Shown here: one piece after another, positions 1 through 6,909 of the stretch
How the letters are laid out: the number at the start of each line of letters is the position of its first letter
Numbering within the stretch: position 1 is the stretch's first letter
Origin: Sphingomonas cannabina
GTDB taxonomy: Bacteria; Pseudomonadota; Alphaproteobacteria; Sphingomonadales; Sphingomonadaceae
DNA length: 64,000 bases
Assembly (NCBI RefSeq): GCF_021391395.1
Contig: NZ_CP090059.1
Location: 3,767,001 to 3,831,000, forward strand
Reading direction: 5' to 3'
Made by a program: the position numbers and the translations under genes
Notes under the pieces: model-generated
Told to the model about the DNA's origin: nothing
Seen by the model: only the letters and a program-made list of their open reading frames with translations
Database searches by the model: none

Positions 1-1417
1 CCGCCGTGGGATCGGAGACGTTCCCGGCAGCATCCGCTTGCGTGGCCGTCAGACTCTCACCATTGGTCTGCGGCGTCGTGAGCGTGATCGTATAGGTGCC
101 GTCCGTGCCGACCGGGCCCGTACCGATGACGGTGCCCGCCGGATCGCGGATGGTGACAGTGGCGCCGGGCTCGCCCCGGCCCGTCACCACGGTGCCGGCA
201 TCGTTGACCTCCGCGGTCGGCGCGTCGGGCGCGGTGATGTCGGGCGCCAGTGCGATGGTCGGATCGGAGACGTTCCCCGCAGCATCGGTCTGCGTGACGG
301 TCAGCCTCTCGCCGTTGGTCTGCGCCGGTGAGACGGCCGCCGAATAGGACCCGTCCGCGGCAACCGTTCCCGTCCCGATCAATGTGCCGTCAGGCGAGTA
401 GATCTGAACGGTAGCACCGGGCTCACCATCTCCCGTCACCGCCGTGCCCGTGGCGTTGACCGTCGCCGTAGGCGGAGGCGGAGCTTCGGTGTCGGCATCG
501 GCATCCGCGTCGGCGTCAGCATCCGCATCGGCGTCAGCGTCAGCGTCCGCATCGGCATCGGCATCCGCATCGGCGTCAGCATCCGCATCGGCGTCAGCAT
601 CCGCATCGGCGTCAGCATCCGCGTCGGCGTCAGCATCCGCGTCGGCGTCAGCATCCGCGTCGGCGTCAGCATCCGCGTCGGCGTCAGCATCCGCGTCGGC
701 GTCAGCATCCGCGTCGGCGTCAGCATCCGCGTCGGCGTCAGCATCCGCGTCGGCGTCAGCATCCGCGTCGGCGTCAGCATCCGCGTCGGCGTCAGCATCC
801 GCGTCGGCGTCAGCATCCGCGTCGGCGTCAGCATCCGCGTCGGCGTCAGCATCCGCGTCGGCGTCAGCATCCGCGTCGGCGTCAGCATCCGCGTCGGCGT
901 CAGCATCCGCGTCGGCGTCAGCATCCGCGTCGGCGTCAGCATCCGCGTCGGCGTCAGCATCCGCGTCGGCGTCAGCATCCGCGTCGGTGTCGTCATCACC
1001 ACCGCCCGCAGCAGCGGCGATCCCTCCGATCACCGCAGCGCCGCCGAGCAGACCCGGTACGAGGAATCCAGAGCCGCCTTCACCGCCGCCACTGCCCGCC
1101 AGAAGCTCATCGAGATCGTTCAGAATCGAATAGCGGCTCGTCGCCCCGCTGGGATGCGCGAGCCATTGCGTGCCGTCGGATTCCTTGAGGACCAGGTCGT
1201 TCGTGCCATTTTCGTTCGATGCGCTGTAGAAGTCGACGACCCTGATGTCCTCACCGGATCGCAAACGTACGATCAGATCGTTACCATCCCGGTACAATCC
1301 AGCGACATCTGCGCGACTGATCTGCAAGCGGACAACGCTGGGCTTGTCGAGATCGATTGCATCCAATGGCACAGAGCGGATTGCGCCAGTTGCCTTGTCG
1401 ATCACTTCCGCAGCCAT
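1..1417 (-). CDS. BapA-type large adhesin, N-terminal part (runs off the window)
   Basis: The open frame starts at ATG 1417 behind a good GAGGAG ribosome site and is still open at base 1. About 110 residues of globular N-terminal prefix (VIDKATGAIRSV..., then DLVLKESDGTQWL) are followed by a Gly/Ala-rich hydrophobic stretch (LLGGAAVIGGIAAAAGGG). Next comes a roughly 165-residue Asp-Ala linker, then bacterial Ig-like repeats of about 85 residues carrying the DAAGNVSDPT signature. This order is that of BapA/LapF-type biofilm adhesins, exported by type I secretion and anchored through the prefix. The secretion signal would be at the missing C-terminus. Family assignment rests on architecture and repeat motif; the total size cannot be known from this window. 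Confidence 0.85.
   Translation of the reverse strand, partial: MAAEVIDKATGAIRSVPLDAIDLDKPSVVRLQISRADVAGLYRDGNDLIVRLRSGEDIRVVDFYSASNENGTNDLVLKESDGTQWLAHPSGATSRYSILNDLDELLAGSGGGEGGSGFLVPGLLGGAAVIGGIAAAAGGGDDDTDADADADADADADADADADADADADADADADADADADADADADADADADADADADADADADADADADADADADADADADADADADADADADADADADADADADADADADADADADADADADADADADADADADADADADADADADADADADADADADADADADADTEAPPPPTATVNATGTAVTGDGEPGATVQIYSPDGTLIGTGTVAADGSYSAAVSPAQTNGERLTVTQTDAAGNVSDPTIALAPDITAPDAPTAEVNDAGTVVTGRGEPGATVTIRDPAGTVIGTGPVGTDGTYTITLTTPQTNGESLTATQADAAGNVSDPTA
490..988 (-). repeat. 18-bp tandem repeat encoding an (Asp-Ala)n linker
   Basis: About 27 near-identical 18-bp units (plus strand gcgtcggcgtcagcatcc) lie inside the adhesin gene. 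On the minus strand each unit reads Asp-Ala-Asp-Ala-Asp-Ala. The left third has third-base variants (gca for gcg), while the right two thirds are nearly invariant, suggesting recent expansion by slippage or unequal exchange. The linker is highly acidic and probably an extended Ca2+-responsive spacer, which is inference. Confidence 0.9.
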
Positions 1418-1861
1418 CACCGTCTCCTCTCGTAGACCGATGGAACATCGCGAGAGCAGGCCGAACTCACCTTTCCCCTTGGAGAGCTATTCTCCAAGAG
1501 CTTGCCAGCGCGCTCTCGTCATCATGACAAATACTGCACATTATCGGTGGCGGCCTCTAGAATTCCGATTTCGGAGCTAATTGTGACGCGCTGCTTTTCA
1601 GGTGCGGAAGCCAAAATCCCGTGGGATACAGGCAACGCGGTGCCGAGCGCGGCCATCGCCAAGGCGCGAGCGTCGGGCACTTGGGCAGGCGACACATCAT
1701 CCGAACGCCGCGCCGTTCAGGTGGCGATCTTATGGCCCGTTCCCTGATAGCGCCTGATGCCGCGACGGCCTTCGTTGCTGGCAATGATCAAGCGACGCAT
1801 GCACAATCCATGCGCCACGCCGCTGAGCAGGAGATGAAAGCTGCCAAACGTCGATATAAAA
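1418..1861. other. 444-bp gap between adhesin and small plus-strand ORF
   Basis: This is the 5' region of the adhesin gene and is visibly less GC-rich than its surroundings. It must hold the adhesin promoter, reading leftward, but no box is convincing. Short frames here have no recognisable protein and no good ribosome site. One frame running from ATG 1732 to 1896 (start MARSLIAPDA) could be a 54-residue peptide, but nothing supports it. Confidence 0.4.
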
Positions 1862-2083
1862 GTGGAGAGTTGCGGGGCGATAACCAGCGAGGATAAGCTC
1901 GGGGAGATCACCGAAACACTGCTGAAGGAACATGGTGACGAGGCGCCGTGGCAATTGCTCGCGCTTATCGGCGAAGCCGCGCTCGCCGGCAATGAAAGTC
2001 GCGTGCAGCTTCTGATCGCGATCGCCATGCGCCTCGATGGAATGCCGGCCGATCAACGGCGCCCGCGTGATTCTTCCGGATGA
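1862..2083 (+). CDS. small hypothetical protein
   Basis: A 73-residue frame from GTG 1862. The core (GEITETLLKEHGDEAPWQLL...ALAGNESRVQLLIAIAMRLD) has the composition and amphipathic helical pattern of a real small protein rather than antisense noise. No family was recognised. No clear ribosome site precedes the GTG, and the frame is closed just upstream by TGA at 1835. Its end overlaps the convergent MarR-like gene by 31 bases. An overlapping frame ending at 1896 might supply an N-terminus if a frameshift separates them. Low confidence. Confidence 0.35.
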   Translation: MESCGAITSEDKLGEITETLLKEHGDEAPWQLLALIGEAALAGNESRVQLLIAIAMRLDGMPADQRRPRDSSG

Positions 2084-2544
2084 AATGACACCGGCCTGAT
2101 CTTCGAACCGATGTTCTCGACAGGTTGATTATCGAAAATATGCTTCAGCAATGTCGTGATCGCCGCCTCGCCTGTTGGAGTAAGAGCGATTTCGCTACGC
2201 CGATGATCTTCTGGATCGACGCGTCGAGTGACCAGGCCAGCTCGCTCCAAGCCACCGATGCGCCGGGCTGCACCAGTCGAGGTTTCGCCGACAGCAGCCG
2301 CGAGCTGCTTCATGAATATGCTCCGACCTTCCGCTTGGACTATATATAGCTCCAGCATCATGTCCCAAGCCGAATCTCTGAAAAGACTACCAGGAAATAT
2401 GCTTGAGAATATAGCGCGAGCACCTTTCATAGTTTTTGCTTCTCGCACGAGAGAGCTATTACCAACTCCATCTCGAGCAATATCACTTAAACTATTACCT
2501 TGTCGGATATTTCCGATAGGAGATTCAATATAATCTGAAGACAT
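2053..2544 (-). CDS. MarR-like winged-helix transcriptional regulator
   Basis: 163 residues. Residues about 55-135 have the MarR winged-helix pattern: a helix-rich start (FRDSAWDMMLELYIVQAEG), a recognition-helix segment (MKQLAAAVGETSTGAARRIGGLERAGLV), then a wing with the family signature D-x-R-R-S-x-I-x-L-T (DPEDHRRSEIALTPTGEAAI). Such proteins bind palindromes as dimers and usually repress their own gene. A perfect inverted repeat sits one base upstream of the start codon. No ribosome site is visible, so translation may be leaderless. The 50-residue N-terminal tail is unrelated to the domain. Confidence 0.75.
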   Translation of the reverse strand: MSSDYIESPIGNIRQGNSLSDIARDGVGNSSLVREAKTMKGARAIFSSIFPGSLFRDSAWDMMLELYIVQAEGRSIFMKQLAAAVGETSTGAARRIGGLERAGLVTRRVDPEDHRRSEIALTPTGEAAITTLLKHIFDNQPVENIGSKIRPVSFHPEESRGRR

Positions 2545-2570
2545 ATTATGAATGCCCTAAAATTCATAAT
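2545..2570. promoter_or_regulatory. perfect inverted repeat at the MarR-like gene start (putative operator)
   Basis: ATTATGAAT (2545-2553) and ATTCATAAT (2562-2570) are perfect 9-bp arms around an 8-base spacer, directly upstream of the start codon at 2544 in an AT-rich island. The size and position suit a MarR-family dimer repressing its own gene. Confidence 0.6.
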
Positions 2571-2617
2571 TTAGTTATCATGACGAGGTTATCTTAAATC
2601 TATCGCCTTTATCGTCA

Positions 2618-3283
2618 TCAAATCATCTCCGCCTCACGCATGCTGAAGATCTCACTCTTTGCTATGATGAGATGATCGATCAGCGTCACACCGACCAGCT
2701 GCAGTGCTGTGCAGATCGACTTGGTGAGTTCGCGATCTGCGCGGCTCGGTTTCGCCAAGCCGGACGGATGGTTGTGGACGAGGATGGCCCCACGACTGTT
2801 TCGCTCCAGCGCTCGGCGCACGATCTCGCGCGGATGGACGGAGACCTCATCAATCGTTCCGAGCCCCACGGTCTCATCGAGGAGGAGACGACGCGAGTTG
2901 TCGAGAAGGATCAGGCGAACGACTTCACATGGCAGGGCTGCCATGTCAGCGCGCAGATAGACCTTGAGGTCTTCAAGGCAGTTGATGCGCAGCGCGTCGA
3001 CGGCTCGTTCGCGCAATGAGGCGAGCATCGCGCCGCGCGTGGTGCTGAGCAAGAAAGCGGGGCGGCTATCGCCCAGAATATCGCTAACGCCGACCGGATC
3101 GGCGGCGAAAATGTTGCTGATAACGCTGTATCGCCGGATCAGAATGTCGGCCCAGCACCCCGCCTTCAGCCGGTCGATCGTACCAAAAAGGTCGACCAGG
3201 ATCTGTCTGTGCCCTTGCGGATCAGCCTCCTGCGATGCCGCCAGGTTCCGATCGCCAGCACCGCAAGCTGCAGATAAGGCCAC
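2618..3283 (-). CDS. RadC-like JAB/MPN-domain protein
   Basis: The C-terminal 120 residues hold the JAB/MPN metalloprotease signature HNHPSG with a downstream Ser and Asp (PSRADRE), as in RadC/YeeS proteins. These accompany mobile elements; their biochemical role is unsettled. The N-terminal section has a short DPQGHRQILVDLF stretch resembling the start of RadC proteins, but the usual helix-hairpin segment after it is missing, so this is a compact version of about 221 residues. The start is uncertain: GTG 3283 is used because no other ATG/GTG/TTG lies near the first conserved residues, but it makes a 118-base overlap with the upstream membrane-protein gene. Confidence 0.75.
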   Translation of the reverse strand: MALSAACGAGDRNLAASQEADPQGHRQILVDLFGTIDRLKAGCWADILIRRYSVISNIFAADPVGVSDILGDSRPAFLLSTTRGAMLASLRERAVDALRINCLEDLKVYLRADMAALPCEVVRLILLDNSRRLLLDETVGLGTIDEVSVHPREIVRRALERNSRGAILVHNHPSGLAKPSRADRELTKSICTALQLVGVTLIDHLIIAKSEIFSMREAEMI

Positions 3284-3663
3284 AGGTATATCATGATCGC
3301 GTAGGCTCGCCGGATCAGATCCGGATCGAGAAACTTGATCATATGAGCGAGCAGGATCACGAAATTGAATGCGCTCGCGAACAATGGCCAGTGACGGTCC
3401 GCCCGCAAGGCTACGCACAAGAGACAAATCGACAGACATGCGTCGACGCTGAAGACGAGCGGATCGACTTGATAATAGCGCCGACCGAAGGGGAGATGAC
3501 CGATCATCGTCACGGCCCACGCGGCGATGAACAAGCCAGCAACGACGCGCTCGGGCGCGCCACCGCGCCAGAATGCATATCCGCATACAGGCACCAGAAC
3601 ACAGAGGAAGATGGGAAGGCCGAACATCGCAGGACCGGGACGCCAATGCCGGCGTCCCGTCAA
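3166..3663 (-). CDS. small integral membrane protein, unknown function
   Basis: 165 residues with four to five hydrophobic segments (MFGLPIFLCVLVPVCGYAFW, VVAGLFIAAWAVTMIGHL, LSICLLCVAL, FASAFNFVILLAHMI, YLWPYLQLAVLAI). They end in a basic tail (WRHRRRLIRKG), suggesting a cytoplasmic C-terminus. No domain was recognised. It lies just downstream of the 118-residue hypothetical and a LuxR-type gene on the same strand, so the set may be one operon. Its end overlaps the RadC-like gene. Confidence 0.65.
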   Translation of the reverse strand: MTGRRHWRPGPAMFGLPIFLCVLVPVCGYAFWRGGAPERVVAGLFIAAWAVTMIGHLPFGRRYYQVDPLVFSVDACLSICLLCVALRADRHWPLFASAFNFVILLAHMIKFLDPDLIRRAYAIMIYLWPYLQLAVLAIGTWRHRRRLIRKGTDRSWSTFLVRSTG

Positions 3664-3675
3664 GTCGAGCGTGGA

Positions 3676-4032
3676 TCACGCCACCACGCGAAGTGAAGGT
3701 GTCGCGATTCCAGCCAAAGCCGGCTGCTCGATCGGCGGACAATCGCCCTCCTCGCCCCATGCCCTCGTCAAGCCGATCTCGGCCGGAATCAGGGCAAGCG
3801 CACGGTGTGCCTCGATCATCGATTGGCGGGCCTCGACTGCGTGGGCGACGCCCTTGGACAGAAGGCTGATGGCATTCAGCCCGATACCAAGGCCGAGATT
3901 GGCTTCGGCACGGGCCTCCAGCGCCACGGACAGACAGCGAGCCGCTTCTCGCGCGGCGAGATCCTGGGCGGCTTCGGCCGGTAGAAAGGCTGAGCGAACC
4001 GCCTCTGCGGCGGCGCGACGTACTTTGAGCAT
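3676..4032 (-). CDS. hypothetical Ala-rich helical protein
   Basis: 118 residues from ATG 4032, 51 bases below the LuxR-type gene and 12 bases above the membrane-protein gene, hence probably in one transcription unit. It is Ala/Glu/Arg-rich and mostly helical (EAAQDLAAREAARCLSVALEARAEANLGLGIGLN). It has no signal peptide or transmembrane segment. The central region could form a short coiled coil. Not recognised. Confidence 0.6.
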   Translation of the reverse strand: MLKVRRAAAEAVRSAFLPAEAAQDLAAREAARCLSVALEARAEANLGLGIGLNAISLLSKGVAHAVEARQSMIEAHRALALIPAEIGLTRAWGEEGDCPPIEQPALAGIATPSLRVVA

Positions 4033-4083
4033 AGATCCCCCTTTCCGCGAAGCGCAGGCCCCGTGGTGAGATAGGCTGGAGTT

Positions 4084-4605
4084 TCAGTTGGACTGTGCGA
4101 GCCGCCAGAGAGCGCGCTGCAGCGATTCAAAGGCGGCAAACATCAGGAATGAGACCACGACGGTGGCCACGACAATCACGAAGACTGCCCGCAATCGTTG
4201 CGACACGGTCAAACCATTGCGATTTCTCCCCAGCTTCGAGGAGAGCCAGGCAATGGCTGACCCGTCCTCATTCGACATTTCGACCAGCACGTCGTTCAGG
4301 CGCGATTGATCGCCTTGCATCGGTGCTGGCCTGGGCAGAATGGACGGATCAGGACGATCCACAAGCCGCTCAGATTCAGATACGAATTTTTCAGGTAGCT
4401 GCGATTCATAAGCGCGCAGCATCAGCGCCGCCTCGCGACGGTTGCGTGCCCTGAGCTTCTTCATCGCGCTTGCGATGTAGGAATTGACCGTGTTGGGGGA
4501 GAGGCCGATCTCGAAGGAGATCGCCTCCGTCTTCTTGAGCTCGCCCACCAAGCGAAGACAGGCCCGCTCCTTGGCAGTCAGTGAGTCGAACGGCGGCGGA
4601 TCCAT
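4084..4605 (-). CDS. LuxR-type HTH regulator with C-terminal membrane anchor
   Basis: 173 residues from ATG 4605. Residues about 8-55 are a LuxR/FixJ helix-turn-helix: FDSLTAKERACLRLVGELKK followed by IGLSPNTVNSYIASAMKKL with the typical recognition helix. There is no N-terminal receiver or ligand domain. A hydrophobic C-terminal helix (RAVFVIVVATVVVSFLMFAA) suggests tethering to the inner membrane. This arrangement of leading HTH, linker and tail anchor recurs in sphingomonads. An in-frame ATG at 4659 would add 18 residues; a GAGAGAGG tract lies about 13 bases above it, so the start is not settled. It heads the leftward gene group. Confidence 0.75.
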   Translation of the reverse strand: MDPPPFDSLTAKERACLRLVGELKKTEAISFEIGLSPNTVNSYIASAMKKLRARNRREAALMLRAYESQLPEKFVSESERLVDRPDPSILPRPAPMQGDQSRLNDVLVEMSNEDGSAIAWLSSKLGRNRNGLTVSQRLRAVFVIVVATVVVSFLMFAAFESLQRALWRLAQSN

Positions 4606-5092
4606 TCGAGGAAAGATATCCCGAAGGCGCGCGCCTTCAAACCGAACAAAATACATATGTTCGCTGCAGCCCTCTCTCACCCGGCCGGAAGCCGACACAG
4701 GCTCTCCGACCCGCTCGAGGAAGCGGCTGCGGCAGCCGATGAACTTTGCCCCGCCGGCTAAATTGGAGAGCTGGACCACCATAGCCGCCGCTCCCTGATA
4801 CGCCCGGAATCGGTTGCGATTAGGGTTGCGGTCGGGGGCCGAGGTGGCGAGGCTGTGATCGGCGAAGCTGTAGACGACAGGGGGAATTCGGTCAGTAGCA
4901 CGTCCGCAGATTCGCCACTCCCCAACCTGTGGCCGGCCCATTGGGCCGGCCATTTCGTGCCGGCGACATGCTCCTTTCGCGACATGGTGGCGGATTGATT
5001 GAAATGTGGTTTCCGTCACTGAACGGCCGGAAATGGGCGCCAAGCAGATGCCGCGGTGATGGGAAACTACTACCATTCCCATGTCATGATTT
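4606..5092. other. 487-bp region without a supported gene
   Basis: The region lies between the LuxR-type gene and the helicase remnant. It should carry the LuxR-type promoter, reading leftward. The frames present on both strands look like noise, and no repeat of note is seen. The DNA around 5040-5110 is AT-richer. It may include the break point that truncated the helicase gene to the right. Confidence 0.35.
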
Positions 5093-5782
5093 ATGCCATT
5101 ATTTTTCTTGACCCGCGGAATCGAGCTTGGGATACCGCTAAAATCCGCAGAAATCTCGTGGTTCGCCGAGTTCGGCACGCGGATCGGCAGCCGCACGGTT
5201 GGCGTGCCGCTGCTCGTCCATCGCCGATGCTCGGCGCCGATGTTCGAGATCGCCAACCGCGTGGCGTACGAAAATCTGATGGTGCAAGCCAAGCAGGCCA
5301 AGCCTTCGGCCATCCGCGATCTGCTCGCCCCCTCGCGCTGGCTGCATGTCGCCGGCTCCGGGGCGGACAAATGGTCCCCGGCCGAGGGCGATGTCGTCCT
5401 CCAGCTGTTCGAGCAAATCCTCGCAGCCGGTGTTGCCCCTGATCTCTATATCGTGACGCCCTTCGTCCAGGTGGCCGACGGACTTCGCCGCGTTCTCCGC
5501 GACAGCCAGGCACTGGCCGCCGCGGTTCCAGACATCGATCGCTGGGTATTCGAGCGCGTCGGTACGATCCACACTGTCCAGGGCCGCGAGGCCGAAGCGG
5601 TGATCTTCGTCCTCGGCGCCCCCAATCCGGACCAGCAAGGCGCTCGAACCTGGGCGGGACGCGAGCCAAACCTCCTCAACGTGGCGGTCACACGCGCGAA
5701 GGAGGCTCTCTACGTCGTCGGCAATCGCGAGCTCTGGCGGACGGCCGGCGTCTTCGCCGACCTCGATCGCGAGATGGAATGA
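5093..5782 (+). pseudogene. C-terminal remnant of a superfamily-1 (UvrD/Dna2-like, AAA_12) helicase gene
   Basis: Residues from about 15 onward match the C-terminal helicase lobe of SF1B enzymes: GVPLLVHRRCSAPMFEIANR, then VGTIHTVQGREAEAVIFVLG (motif V-like) and NLLNVAVTRAKEALYVVGN (motif VI). The Walker A and DExx motifs are absent because no upstream sequence encodes the N-terminal lobe. The protein cannot hydrolyse ATP and is best read as a 5'-truncated pseudogene. Full-length relatives are usually more than 1000 residues. It stands at the border between regulators and the defence cluster, the classical place for an insertion scar. Confidence 0.75.
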
Positions 5783-6132
5783 AAGCGTTGACGATAGCCC
5801 TCCAGAGCATGCCGTCCCCTATTCCCACTCGATCATTCTAAACCCAGATACGTCATTGATATAGCTGGCTTTTTTCTTGTCTTCGACGCCGGAAGCCGAC
5901 CCATGGGCCGTCAAAATCTTACGGTGTTGATTTTAAGGGGAAAATCGTCGGGAAAAAAATCTTGCGACTTCGCCATCTATCGACATCAATCGGCCGATGA
6001 CTACCGACGCGGCGCTCCACTGAGCCATTCTGCGCACCTCAAGAAGTACCGTCACTCGAGCCATATCACGCTTCATCACGGAGCGCCATTAAGCCGCGAC
6101 CGGACGTATCGCGAGCGCTCCGCTTCCCTTGC
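5783..6132. other. 350-bp intergenic region between convergent 3' ends
   Basis: It separates the helicase remnant from the end of the HNH gene. No coding evidence was found. An 8-bp inverted repeat, GGCGCTCC (6011-6018) and GGAGCGCC (6080-6087), each followed closely by a similar trinucleotide context (AGCC), is the only notable pattern. There is no T-run terminator. Confidence 0.4.
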
Positions 6133-6909
6133 CTATCTCTGCATCCAAACGTGGTTACGGTGATAGGCTAAATAGGGCCGATGCTCGTCCCGTAGTGCCA
6201 ACCGTAGCGTCTTTCCTACACCCAACGCTTGATGCGCGGCGACCTCCAACTGAGGAGAGGTTAAAATCGCGCCATCGTCGTCGAATGTCACTAGCCCCGC
6301 ATCAAATGCAGCGTCCCACAGAGCGGACAGCAGAAGTCCGTTATGCACGTCGAGGCGCTGTGCGTCGGTCGTGCAATCGGACCATGGGATCATGTGCGAG
6401 GCTCTCAGCAGCTCGGGACTGGAAATTCCGCTCAACGGACAGGTTCCGCTCCAGTATTCCATCAAGGCATCGCGAAAGATGTTCTGCCCGATCCTGAATT
6501 TTTGCGCGCGTTCGCCTTCAGTCTCGCCGACCCCCGCGACAGCGTTTTCATACTTCTCAAGGGGAAAGTTGGGCAAGCTAACTGACAGGCGGTACACAGC
6601 TTGGACCCCGGCATGCAACTCATCACGCGTTGCAAACATGAAGGCCCCTGCATGACCTTTGGCGCAAGGTGCCGCGGGTTGGGCGTCCAGCGCCCGCGCC
6701 ACTCCCGGAAGCATCAGAGACAGAAAGAATGGACCGGTGCCGTTTGCGGCGGCCAGTCCGATCTCCCCTGGCGCACTGGCCGACCGGAAGAAGATCCATC
6801 CACCAGCCTCTTCAGGACCAATACGGTATCCATGCTCGTTCGCGGCATCGCGCAGCTCAGAAAGAAGGACGAAGGGATAAGCCAGAAGACGCTCTTCGGT
6901 GCCGCTCAT
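6133..6909 (-). CDS. HNH endonuclease (HNH_2-type)
   Basis: 258 residues. The last 110 residues carry an HNH module of the kind found in restriction-type proteins: CPLSGISSPELLRASHMIPW, then RLDVHNGLLLSALWDAAFD, with the His of ASHM and the HNG as likely metal and catalytic residues. The N-terminal half has no recognised domain and may sense or bind DNA. It is the last gene of the leftward defence operon. Its ATG overlaps the TGA of the ATPase gene in an ATGA, implying coupled translation and a 1:1 partnership. The likely role is DNA cleavage as effector of the upstream complex, which is inference. Confidence 0.8.
   Translation of the reverse strand: MSGTEERLLAYPFVLLSELRDAANEHGYRIGPEEAGGWIFFRSASAPGEIGLAAANGTGPFFLSLMLPGVARALDAQPAAPCAKGHAGAFMFATRDELHAGVQAVYRLSVSLPNFPLEKYENAVAGVGETEGERAQKFRIGQNIFRDALMEYWSGTCPLSGISSPELLRASHMIPWSDCTTDAQRLDVHNGLLLSALWDAAFDAGLVTFDDDGAILTSPQLEVAAHQALGVGKTLRLALRDEHRPYLAYHRNHVWMQR

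Noticed and set aside
490..988. CRISPR-like array
   Set aside because: Units are 18 bp, contiguous and without unique spacers; they encode a protein linker.
436..1002. Minus-strand frame of repeated Leu-Thr-Pro-Thr-Arg-Met
   Set aside because: It is an out-of-frame reading of the same repeat inside the adhesin gene.
444..1133. Long plus-strand frame rich in Ser-Ala
   Set aside because: It is the antisense reading of the 18-bp repeat. The minus-strand frame with BapA prefix and Ig-like repeats is the real gene.
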